This document shows positions 48,048 to 59,423 of a DNA stretch of 64,000 bases, piece by piece; the first letter of the stretch is position 1, and each line of letters starts with the position of its first letter. Source of the stretch: Euryodendron excelsum (lineage: Eukaryota > Streptophyta > Magnoliopsida > Ericales > Pentaphylacaceae). The stretch covers positions 39,006,336-39,070,335 of the forward strand of contig CM065381.1 in assembly GCA_033060915.1 (NCBI GenBank), read 5' to 3'. The position numbers and the translations under genes are program-made. Under the pieces are notes generated by a model. The model ran no database searches and was not told the DNA's origin. It saw nothing but the letters and a program-made list of their open reading frames with translations.

Positions 48048-49960
48048 CAATTAGAGAGTTAGGCCTATGTCATGTCTAATCACCCTTTACTCATCTTAGA
48101 TGCACCGGTTACCTTGTTTAGTTATAACCACTTTCTAAACTTTTCAAAATTTTTAAAATGATCTTTGTTTTGCAAAAAGTCAAACATTGCATTCATTAGA
48201 TGCTCTTACATTGTTTATACATCATACTTTATTTTGCATTTGAGTTCCTTGAAAAATACTAACTTTGTGTGTTTGTTTTGTAGGTGGACGCTTGTTCACA
48301 TTTTAATTTATGCTCATAAACTGCCATGTATGTTATGTATGACAAAATGTACGGGAGTTGTTAGGCTATTTCCTCCAATTTCCAAAATCACACACGCACT
48401 TGAATGTGTATCTTCATGGAATATTGACCGTAGTTATTACCTTCTAGTTAGAAGGGGGAATAGTGCATTGACTATTGGTGGTAGGTAGATATGTCACCTA
48501 ACCAACAGTCTTTAGATAGTTTCCCCGCTCGGATCACCAACCTATGAAGGCACCCCCTCAGAAAGTGGGAATAGGTTTGAAGATCTAGAAGCCAAGCTTT
48601 CTAGGAAGCATTAGTAGCCCTCAACCTCATGCTCATATAGCACCCATGCATAGCCGAACCATTGCCTGATTTAAGGCACGTGTCTTTTTCAAAAACCAAG
48701 GAGGAAAGAGCAATCGCTTTTCAATTTCCTTACTCATGTTGTTATTATGCTTACATACGTGAATGTTTTGCTATCAATATCTTGTCATTCATGCTATTAA
48801 ACTACTCATGCATATGTAATCATCCCAAGGCTAGAGTTCCAAAGTAACTCAAGCCACTTGCACTGCATGCATATGATCAACCTCCAGGAGAATGGCCAAC
48901 GAGCCAATCTCAAATCATAAGCCTACCCAATTTATAAGGGTTCCAAACCCTAAGGATCATGGCATGCATCCAAGAATCATTGCATAAGAGGGGCCCCAAT
49001 CCCTCTCTCTCATGGAGATAAGGTTGCCACAAGACAAGGGGTAAAAACCTAAGATAAGGTTGCTTAATAACCTCCGGACATCAAAAAAGCGGAACCGAAT
49101 ACTCAAGAGTAGTTTAGGTTTTCCCTTGTAATAGTAGATAGGTGGAAAGTCTAATGCAAAATGTTCCCACTCCCCTTTCTATCTATTTTCAATCTTATAT
49201 ACTAGAAAAATCTAATGAAATAAAATCGTCAATCTACTTCCCTTGAATGAATGGATGTATGAATGAATGTATGTTGCAAGCATAGGTATGGTATTGTATA
49301 CAGGGGCAACCCCCTATCTTTAAAAGTGTGCAAACACAACATACTTAGTCCCCCTCGCAAAGTAGGGGCACCCATAAGGCATGTATTGCATACAAACTTT
49401 CAAACTAAGGCACTAACTTCTCATTTATTTCATGTTGTTTGTCCTCCCCTTTATCTCTCAAGTACCAAGAAAACCAAAGATGAAGCAAGGATAAAAAAGG
49501 AAGTTTCCTAAACCGCTTATCTATTGTCATTATGCTGTGCACATATTCACTACTGTCATATTCATGTATCAATATCCATTCTAAAGACATGAGTTCTATG
49601 AAACTCAAGTCAGTGCATTTTAATCAGCCGTAGAGAGAAAGGAACAATCCGATCTCATATTAATCGAACCTACCAAAGCTTCTAAAGGTTTCCCAACCAT
49701 AAGGATTCATGGCATGCATAGAACCATATCTTAAGAGAAGCCCAAATCTCTCTCCGTCTGGGATTGCCCAAACAAAGAAGCATCGACCGACCCGTGTTCA
49801 AGAGGTATTGTATTGTATACAGGGGTAACACTCCACCTCCAAAATGGACTCAACATCATGCCTAGATTCTTGCAAAGAAGGGACCTCCATAGGACATGCA
49901 TTGCATAAGGCCTTTAACTCAATATTCTAATTCTATTTACTTTTCTTTTTCTTTTTCTAG
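48048..49960 (+). other. Tat-type leader with internal duplication
   Basis: Shares ordered blocks with 33829-35379 (see that entry). The stretch 48830-49440 is partly repeated at 49570-49960: 'ttccaaagtaactcaag' / 'ttctatgaaactcaag', 'catggcatgca', 'gtattgtatacagggg' (49290 and 49807), 'ggcatgtattgcata' / 'gacatgcattgcata'. Pyrimidine tracts ending in AG close both copies (near 49460 and 49960). No gene. Confidence 0.6.
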
Positions 49961-52738
49961 CACAACCAAAGCTATGTAATATCTCTGTAGTCTTACCCAA
50001 TCCATAACTCTTGCAAGGATGAGCCCATTGAAGAGTAGAAGGGATTGACTACTCATCAACAAAGTGTTACCTCTAAAGTAGCAACCTCCACACCATGTTC
50101 TGACAATCGCCATCTATGCGTCGACATGACAAAACCCTCCTGTCACCTGACAATTAGGAAAATGGTCACCAACTACCTTAGTAGTAAAATGTATCAACCT
50201 GAGAAAGGACTGGGAGCACAATCTACAAGGTGGTACTCCCTGAAAAAAATAAAAAAACTAAAATAAAATGACAAAAAAAAGTGTCATTCTGCAAGGGCAC
50301 ATGTGGCAAAAATGGCTTAAATGTGAGGAAAAAAAGAAAAGAAATAGTAAATCTCCTAATCAGAAATCCAAGACAACCTTAACAAAGCAGCAAAGTCTCA
50401 CGCCTCAACAAATGGGTAAAGGGATGCCAACCTGTAGAGAACCTGCATTAGTAACAGATTTTTAAACTCTGCATGGAAAAATGATAAGTATGAATGTCAT
50501 AAGTCATTTATTAAGATTATTCTGTTATACCTTAATATTTGCTAATGTGATACTAAGATAGGTACAAGTTCAAGGGGCACCTCCCAAAGCTTTCCCAAGT
50601 TCTGAAGGCGTCTCAAAAATACAACATTTCGACGCCACGATAAGATCCATCATCCTGCTAGCCAAGTCGCAACCAACTGGGGCATGCATCCATGCCCATC
50701 CTCCATAAATCGATGCATTCATTGAAGGAAAGGCCTCCGAAAATAGAAGCACGGCAAGAGGCGGGCTCCTCATCCAAGTCAAAATCCTTAAGTGGCTGGC
50801 TTAAGAGAAGAAGTTCAACTAGATGGAATTCTAACACTATGTAGGCTCTGAGAAAAGAAGAGAACAGAAGAGAAACAGCACACAACTTGGGCTGTTGTCG
50901 ATAACCAACAAGAAATAGAGAATGGGGCAATGTCCCACCCTCAACCTCCCAATCTGTCCTAATTCAAACCTTCCAAAGCCATGAAGACTGGGGCAATGGC
51001 CCACCATCCTGATCAAATAAAGAATCAATCGGAGATGCTCGACTTTCCAAATACTTCGAACCCATCAAAGGAGACCTCACCTCATTCATAAACTAGCTCA
51101 AGACTCTCGGATAAGCAAAATCCTTCTAAAGACACATTAATAAGAATCCTATCTTGCCTGCCAAAATCAAAACTCAACAGTCAAGCCAACACAGAAGAAC
51201 TACAAACACAAAACAACCTCCCATGACTCCTCAAGTTCAGCTCATTGCTAGCAACCTTGTTTGGGATAGCCTTCTTAAGAAGCCTCACATAGGCCTCTTC
51301 CTCACCAGCAGCCTAAAGAATTTCAAAAACAATACTCAGAAGCTACTGGCCTCTCGAAGGCCTCCTGAAAGCTGAAAGTGAAATTCAATCAAAAGAGCAA
51401 GGAGGATAAGAAGGAATAGCTCGCTCTACAGTTCCTTTCTCTCCAAGCCAACTCTGCAGTTGCTCACACTCCAACTCAACAAAACTTGGCTTAGTCGATT
51501 CCCAGTATGATTACCTAAGCGAACAAGTCACCTCCATCAACTTGAATGATAGCAGTGCTAGTCCTATCATTGGCCAAAAGCACCTCTCATTGCTGTTAGC
51601 TTAGCCATCACCTACTGCATAAATCATCATCCCCCTTGTCAGCCATCTCAAAGACAAGACAGGAAGAAAGAGACCCAATAAGGGTTCATTGACAAGTAAG
51701 AGGTATGTATTAAAAAACAAAAAAAAAAAAAAAGTGCTTCTTCAAAATCATTTTTGAAATAATTTTCTAGGTTTCTTAAACTTTTCCTCAAAAGTTTTAA
51801 AATTCAAAATCAAACTCCGGTCTCAAACTTTTTACTTCAAAAGTTTTTTTGTTCAAAATCATTCTCGGCTTTCTAAACTTTTATCCTCAAAAAGTTTGGG
51901 TTTTAACTTCCATCCTCAAAAAGTTCCTGGTTTCAAATTGTATCCTTCAAAAGTCCACCTCAAAATTTAAGTCTATTTTCAAACTTTATCCTTCAAAAGT
52001 TTACTTCAAAATTTTCAAATCATACAATAAAAAAAAATATTTCAAATCCTGGTTTCAAACTTTATCCTTCAAAAGTTTATCTCAAAAAAATCAAATTCCG
52101 GTTTCAAACTTTTTCCTTCAAAAGTTTTTGTTCAAAATCAATCCTATCAGTTGCCTAAACTCTTTCCTCAAAAATTCTAAATTCAAAATTAATCATATCG
52201 ATTTCTTAAGAATTTTTTCTCCATAAGTTTTTCTCTCCCGTCAAATAACGGGGTTTCTTGGAGTTTCCTCCCTTGCAAAAGAAAAAAAAAAAAGCTCAAG
52301 TATGCTTTTCTAACTTTTTCCTTCAAAAAATGTACTTCTTAAAGTTTCCTGGGTTTTCCCATTTGAAAGCCCTATTTGAAAGGTTTTCTAAACTTTTGCA
52401 CAAAAATTCCAAGTTTCTAAACCTCAATTTCTTGGGCCCCATTTTGAATCAATTTCCCAATTTTTAAAAAAAGGTTTCCTTCAAAAAGTTTCTATCCAAT
52501 TCAAATGTCTAGTTTCCCGAGCTTTCCCATCAAAAGCCCCATTTCAAAACACTTTCAACAGTTTTCCAAACTTTTTGTCCAAATAAAAAAAAATTCATTT
52601 TAAAAATCATATTCAACTTCAAATATCAGTTTCCAAATGCATCAACTTCGGTCCCTCCGATTGCCTCACGGCCCAAATAGGGCCCTTACTTTATCATTTT
52701 CTGTCTCTGGCAAGCAAAGACAAAAAAAGAGGGTCAAC
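49961..52738 (+). other. Non-coding internal region of the F-G element
   Basis: No frame shows a conserved gag or pol block. 51740-52600 consists of irregular repeats of CTTCAAAAGTTT and TTCAAAATC words. 51717-51734 is an A run. 52722-52733 is the purine run before the 3' LTR. Confidence 0.5.
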
Positions 52739-55700
52739 TGTTAGCACCCTATTTTGGCCACTAGGTGATTTTTGGTCGGACTGAAAGCACCTACAAACCA
52801 ACACAAGCATATTCAAGCCCAAACCGGCTTTCCAGGTCTACTTCAATCAAACAATCGCTTTGCGGGTCCACAGGGCCCAATAGAGGCAAAATTACCAGAA
52901 TGCCCCTTGTGCATTAGATAATCCAATCCAGCCCAACACATCTTCCATAAAATGATAAGTCCATTCAAATCCAAAGTCAAATCCAATAGTCCTGTCATTT
53001 GAGAAAGTTGATCCCTCATTGACGATAAGATCATTCAACCCAATACGGCACGATCACCAAGAAAAATTATTCCCCAGATTAGTAAAGCCCCTTTCACGCT
53101 CATCTCCAAAAAGTACCTAAGTCTCTAAGATGAAAGAGCGATTCACTTTGGGCATCTGCTAGCCCGCCAATGTAGAATGTTCGTTAGTCCAACACATTCT
53201 TTGAGAAAGTATAAACCCTTAAAGAATGGAAGACCGTCCAAGTCCAGCACATTCCTTGAGAAAGAAAAAATCCCTCAAGAACGGAAGACCGTCAAAGTCC
53301 GGCACGCTCCCTGAGAAAGCACAAACCCCTCAAGAACAGAAGACCGTCTAAGTCTGGCATGACCTTCGAAAAGGTTTATCCCTCAAGACGGTAAGACCCT
53401 TTCAAACCTGTCCATTGAAAAAGTATCAATTCCTCGGACAGAAGTCCAAATCAGATCCAGACCGATCAATACCGATGCTTGCTAGCTCGTCCCAATGAAA
53501 AATAACCATTTTGCACCTAACGGGCCTGGTACGTTCTTCGAGAAAGCACAAAGTTCTCAAAATGGTAAGACCACCTTCCAAGGCCGTCCTTAGACGATCT
53601 GTCATGTCCAGTGCCATCCAGTTAACCCCAGTCCTTTCTTGGAGGTTCCTTGGTCAAAATGACCATTTTACCCCTTGACATCCAAATGCCCCAGGAAACC
53701 ACATCGGCTTTGGGTATCAAACCGGCAACCCCCCAGTTAACCTTGTTAACCCCAATCAACTCTGGTTAACCCCAGTCAACCCTGGTCAACTCCAGTCAAC
53801 TCTGGTTAACCCAGTCAACTCTAGTCACCCTAGTTAACTCTGGTCAACCCAGTCAACCCCGATCAATCTTGGCCAACCCTAGAACTCCCAAGATAAGGTA
53901 ACCGCGATCCGGTCACTCCCTTTAACCACACCAGCTCTGGGAATCAAACCGGCCACCTGTAGGACACTTTCAAGAGTATTGCCTTCCATTTTTGGCCGAG
54001 CCTCGCCATCTGGCACTTTCCTTTTCAGACTAGAACTTCTTTGCTCCACTTCGAGTGAAGCATGACCAATTTTTAGCCTTGAGCCATTTCTAAAGGTGCA
54101 CACCAACTGTCAAAGGCAGTTACAAATTGACCAGCCTTCTGATTAACCACCTTTTTCAACCCCCATTAATGAAGTTGCGCCCCTATTAGTGGCGCACAGC
54201 CAAAGCCAAACCGTGCACCACTAATAGTGGTGCATAACCCCTCAGAATCGGTTACAAATCGACTAGCCCTGTATCTAGCCATTTTTTTAACCCCTCATTT
54301 AGTCCCCCTGTGCCACTCATAGTGGCGTATGACTAAATTCAAGACGTGCACCACTAAGAGTGGCGCACAACACCCCCACTTTTGTATTATAAATACAGAC
54401 CTCTTCCCTCACTGTTTTAGGTCAAAAAATCTCTCCAGAAATTCTTTCTCTCTACCAAGACAGCTCTTAGAGCCCTTTATCTTTCTCTCTCGAAGTCCGA
54501 GCGGTCGAGCCCTAGTCTGAAGCACCAAAGCTCTAGCTCCCGAGCTCCATTAAAGGCCATCCTCCACTGCCTGGAAGCACCCGAGGTCTTCCCAAGTTCA
54601 AGGCCCTAGCCTCCATTAAAGAAAGAAGTCAAGGTAAATTCTTCGTTTACTTTCCATATTGCCCCACTCTCTCTTCTCCCTCCGAACCCATTTAGGTTCT
54701 TCTCATATTTAACTCCCTATCTCTAAACCCCACTTTCTTGCATGCTTGTAACAAGAGTACGCTAAGTCCATGTCGAGAGTGGACGAGAGGGGACTACCGA
54801 TCAGGACTCCCTTCTTGACTTTCACTCACCTCACGGCATAGCCTTAGAGCCCTCTTGCAATGTGGTGATACCTAGCTTTGTATGATTCATACCATTATTA
54901 TTGTCAACTTGCATTTGCATTCTTGTCATCTCTATCTCTAAAAAATCAATTTCAAAAATTGTTTTCTAAAAACCATAATTCTAGGTTGATCCTAACCCTT
55001 TTATGGTTATGGTTTTCCTAGAAAAGTGTGACATTTGAAGTGGTTTCTAATAGCCTATATTATTTTCTTTTCAAAAACACGATCTCAAAATGATTCTAGT
55101 CCTTTCATGATTAGGGTTGTTTCGAGAAATGTGTGACATTCAAAATGACCCAAAAAGGTCTACGTTTTTGCCCTCGTGCCTTTTTTATTTTTGAAGTGAT
55201 AAGCCTAACGTGATTCTTACCTTCTAATGGCTAGAATGGCTTTAGGCAAAGTGTAATATTCTTTTGGATATATAAAATCCAAGTTAGGTCTCGGGTCCTA
55301 AAACATGTTTTCAAAAGACTCGATTTTCAAACCATTTACAAAACCGATGTTTGTCAAAACCCTAGAAGTCTAATTATAGGAAAATCTTGTTTTTGCCAAC
55401 TTAGAAACCTTCCTTTTTTTTCAAACCAAAATCATACCTTTTTCAAAACCCTCAAAATCCTTAATTTCCAAATCAATCAAATCTTTCCTTTTCAAACTTT
55501 TATTTTTAAAATCAATCAAATCAAAACCTTACATTTTAAATCACTCCCTTTTCAAACCTTCCAAATTTAAAACCTAAATTAACTCCTCCCATTTCGGAAA
55601 CAATCCAAACTTACCTTTTTCAAGCAAATCAAAACTTTTTTAAAAAGAAAACAAAACTTTTTCCAATCTTTTCAAACCCTTTCAAATCTTCCAAATCCTT

Positions 55701-56665
55701 CTGAAAGGAAACCAATCAAATCTTTTTTCAAAAAGGAAACAAATCTTTTCCAAAAAGGAAATAAATTTTTTTCAAAATTCTAAATTCAAATCGTTTTCAA
55801 ATCTAATCTTTTCAAATCAAATCAAGTCTTCCTGAAAAGGAAACATTTCAAAATCAAATCTTCCTGAAAAGGAAGCACTTTCAAACTCAAAGTTTTCTGA
55901 AAAGAAAACTTTCTAAAAATGAAAACTTTCTAGATATAGAAACCCATTTCAAAATTCCAACTCCTTCAGACTCTTGTCTGAATTACGGCTGACTTGATCC
56001 TCTTTAAGGAGGTACGTAGGCAACCCTTCATGGGTGCGGTTACAACCCTTTTCAAATTTCCAATTCCACAATCCTTTTCAAATTTTCAATTCCATAACCT
56101 TTTTCAAATTTTCAGTTCCATAACTCTATCCAAATTCCCAATTCCATAACCATTTTTCAAACTTAATTCCATCTTTCAAACTCTTTTTCAAACTTTATTT
56201 TCAAATGTTTTCTAAGTGGATAGCATTAAACATAGGTAACCACAAGGGCGGGGTAGGGTGATAGTTTTAGGACATCTTCCCTACACGTAACCAACCCTTG
56301 GACCTAAGAATTTCTATTTCAAAGACCAAAATCGGCGTCAATTTTCAAAAGGGCTTTCCAACATTTTTAGGGTTGTCAAACAACCTTACTTTCTAAAATC
56401 CTCTCATGAGGATGTCTTTCAAAAATATTTTCCAAAACCTAAGTTTAACCTTCGGGTTTTACTTAATGTAGATGACATAGCACATCTTTAAACATGTTAG
56501 GTGGCGACTCCAAAGACCTTTTCAAAATGCCCTAATCAATTCCATTTAAAAAATTCAAACTCCATCAAATTCGTCCTTCTAAGAGGATGAGTTTTAATGA
56601 AAGAGTAATGTGCTTTTTCCCGAGCCACGAGGGCTTGGTTCCAAAGAAAAAAATAGGGTGCGACA
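52739..56665 (+). repeat. 3' LTR (copy G, 3,927 bp)
   Basis: Starts TGTTAGCACC and ends GGGTGCGACA. It keeps a full promoter region (palindromes from 54165, TATA 54388-54395), 'cttgcatgc' near 54737, the AAATC/TTTCC tract (55400-55960), 'gaggtacgtaggcaaccctt' near 56008 and 'gttaggtggcgactccaaag' near 56495. The minisatellite of 20-bp units is at 53731-53880. No gene. Confidence 0.85.
54165..54395 (+). promoter_or_regulatory. LTR core promoter with several palindromes
   Basis: TATAAATA at 54388-54395. Upstream: a perfect palindrome 54214-54223/54225-54234 (TGCACCACTA arms around one base), a near-perfect one at about 54346-54368 (GTGCACCACT/AGTGGCGCAC), and weaker ones at about 54169-54190 and 54309-54332. 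The family-wide recurrence is described under copies A and D. Confidence 0.65.
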
Positions 56666-58234
56666 TTTATTGATGTGAAAGTTGAAGGGAGGAGTGGAAG
56701 TTTGCATATGGGTTCCAAGTGGAGGCCTTGAATTCTCCATGATGTGCATGTTTTGGATGTTAAAGTATTGTTTGTGACTTTAGTACATCATTCTAGGCTT
56801 TAGAGGGCTAAAAATATGTTAGGGTTGCAAGAAAAACCAAAACTCAAGTTTTGGTGTCATTTAGTTGGAGCCAAGGGAGCATTGGCATGGTCGAGGGCAC
56901 TCGATGGCGCAATCCACTGGCCAGGGGGTGCCATGGTGTGCCTAGGGGTGCCTGATGGCACACTTCTCTGGAGGGGGGGGGTGCTACAGCGTGCTCCCAG
57001 GTCACCAGCCGTGCTACATCACACTTTAGGAGGGCACTAGCACTCTTCCCCTTGACTGGTTTGAACTCTGCTTGCATTTTGACTTCTTGCATTACATCAG
57101 GAAGGGTTTAAAACTTCTTAAAGAGTTTTTAAAGTATCATTAATGTATTATCTCTTATGTTTATGAGTTATAAGCCATAAATATGCATTGATTATGCATT
57201 TATGACATGGTGCATCCTCATTGAGTCTTACGATATCATTGTAGCATCATTTCTTGATGTTGGTGAGCTATAAGCTTTTAATATACATGATTTATTGCAT
57301 ATAACATTTTAATCTCACAAGTTTGATGTGCTGGAGTGTGTGTTAGGTTCGCTTGTGGCTAAAGGCACTCCAATTCCACCAAATGAGTGATTTCTCTTGG
57401 TACAGTAAGTTGAGGTAGGAATTTAAGATATTATTACTTGTATTGAATTGATTGTCTTGTTGTTAATGTTGGTGTTGATTGTGGGGGTTTAAGATATTCT
57501 TACTCTTATTGAATTGAACATCTTATTATCGATGTTAGTGTTGATTGTTGGATGTATAAGGTGGCATTAAATATATCATACATGGTGAACATAACTTACA
57601 TTGTACAGTTGAGGTTAGGTCACAATGGACATTCTTGATAACTTACTTTATCAATATTGGCAAGATTATCAACAAGTAAGCCTATGTGGTGAGCCAATGT
57701 GACGAGCCTATGTGATGACATCGAACATTGTATCACTAGAGTCAATGCATTACATGAGTCATCTCTCTTTGATAATGAAGGATTATCTATTAATGATTGA
57801 TTCGACGTTTATACAACATTCATTTTTTATGAGTTTGATTATCTTAGTGAGCACGTTAATGATAACTCACAATACACAAGTTGTTTTGTAGGAAAGATGG
57901 TGATGTTTGGTCCACTACCATTGGCGTCAAGTTGAAGAGCTTTGGAGAGCTCTACTAGTCGAGTCGTAGTTTTGTACATATTGTGCACTTTGAGGATGGA
58001 TGTTTTTAAGTTTGTTTACATTTGATCTTGTAATTATTCGTGAGTTTCGATTAGTAGCCTATTTTATGAATGTTTGGTAATTATGAGATGGTTTTATATA
58101 TAATGATGTTGTTATCCCTTATATGATTTATATCTTTCGGATTATTGTGAGGTATCGTTCACAGGATGTTAATCTATGCGATCACACTTGCCCTAAATGG
58201 TGTTAATGACGCTTGAATAGGAGTGAGCGTGACA
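56666..58234 (+). mobile_element. 3' part of an older LTR, split by the Tat-family element
   Basis: Begins where LTR G ends and itself ends GAGCGTGACA at 58234, an LTR-like terminus, before unrelated AT-rich DNA. The GC-rich block 56860-57040 (GGTGCC/GGCGC words, run of nine G) resembles plant Gypsy LTRs. TTTATTGAT occurs both at 56666 and at 45306, compatible with one LTR broken near this sequence. No gene; the frames at 56816-57092 are shadows of the GC-rich block. Confidence 0.45.
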
Positions 58235-59330
58235 AGAAGAACCCAATTTCACAGTATATTTCAGTCATTAAATAATTATTATAACAAGAGATGATTAATT
58301 TAGGTACAAAACTATATTTTTGTGAACATGTACAAGTCGAATAACAATATTTCATCCATTTTCTTAACGGATTGCTAATAGAAGGGGTTGATTGATATAA
58401 ATTGGTAGTTTTAGAGGTTAACTTGTCACATTTTATGGTTTATGAGGTATAGTGATACTGAGTCATATTTTAAAGGGTGTATTTGTATTAACCCTAAAAT
58501 TTATACAGAAATTATCTTCATGTGGTTGAATGAGAGTCATTCATTTTAAAATAAAATACCTATTATAGTAGCTCTTATTTACAACAACTCTACTTTCATA
58601 TTATTTTGATGAAATTTTTTGTCTAACATTTTTTAGAAGAATAGCATTTTAATTAAATGAAATACATCATATTATATTGAATAAAAGAGAGTGCGCGAGA
58701 GAGGTGAAACCCTAAGTAAGTCACACAATCCTTTTAACCATCAAGACGAACTGTGCTTTAGCCTTTGATCTGGTGAATTGAGAGGTAATCCTGTCAAATC
58801 TGCAAACTCAAATGGTTAAATTCTCAAACTCAGGTTTAGACCAATAATTAGTTGACATGTCTATTGTTATGGTATTTAAGCACATGCTTGGACTTGAGAT
58901 ATAACTAAGGAAAACTTACTTCCAATTGAAAATAACAATTAATGGGCCAAGTTGCCAATTTTTTTAGTTTAGAGTCTACTATATATCAAATATGAAAAAT
59001 ATTTTAGTATAGAAAACATATAATAGAATAAAAAAATAATATAATTTATTTAATAATTCAAATTTTAAATATGTTAAAATAAAAATTATAATATAATATA
59101 AACGCTCTCAAAGCACTCTTAATCTTATAAATTTAAAAAATTAACACTCACGCACTCGCACATGGTCCCTCCCCGCACCCACGCGGTTTGACTTAGGAAA
59201 GCCCTTGTGAGCCCGGAAGAAATCTTCAATTCCCCTAGCGTCATAGTTCAATTCGCGCCTTTTTAATATCGAACTTGAACCGGCATTTTTCTGTCAACAT
59301 AATCTAGCTTGTGAAACAAAAACCCTTTCA
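58235..59330. other. AT-rich apparently unique DNA upstream of the gag-domain gene
   Basis: I see no repeat shared with the rest of the window. 58950-59110 is over 80% A/T by eye. 59150-59330 turns GC-richer, as often near plant transcription starts. It probably holds the promoter of the gene at 59424. Confidence 0.4.
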
Positions 59331-59334
59331 GAGA

Positions 59335-59370
<36 letters not shown>
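59331..59370 (+). repeat. (GA)n run, probable 5' leader
   Basis: GA repeats interrupted by one T at 59340, ending 53 bases before the ATG at 59424. GA/CT runs in this place are typical of plant 5' untranslated leaders. Confidence 0.6.
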
Positions 59371-59373
<3 letters not shown>

Positions 59374-59423
59374 TACTCTATACCGAATTTCAGATCCTCA
59401 TTCTCTATCAACCCAAAACAAAA

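Larger units (their letters stand above)
45356..56665 (+). mobile_element. Tat-family element with two LTRs and no recognisable coding capacity
   Basis: 5' LTR 45356-48026, PBS 48030-48047, leader and internal 48048-52738, purine run AAAAAAAGAGGG at 52722-52733, 3' LTR 52739-56665. Both LTRs start TGTTAGCACC and share about 900 bp of collinear U3 and the 3' part. Flanking pentamers are GCCGT (left) and TTTAT (right), so no clean target duplication is seen. No gag, protease, RT or integrase can be read; small frames at 50045-51375 lack conserved blocks. It looks like a LARD-type (large, non-coding LTR) derivative or a fully eroded copy. Confidence 0.7.

Noticed and set aside
50045..51375. Several small + frames considered as gag of the F-G element
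   Set aside because: None shows the gag blocks readable at 35800-36300; short and composition-driven.
56816..57092. Overlapping frames on both strands in a GC-rich block
   Set aside because: Shadow pair within a repeat LTR; no conserved residues.
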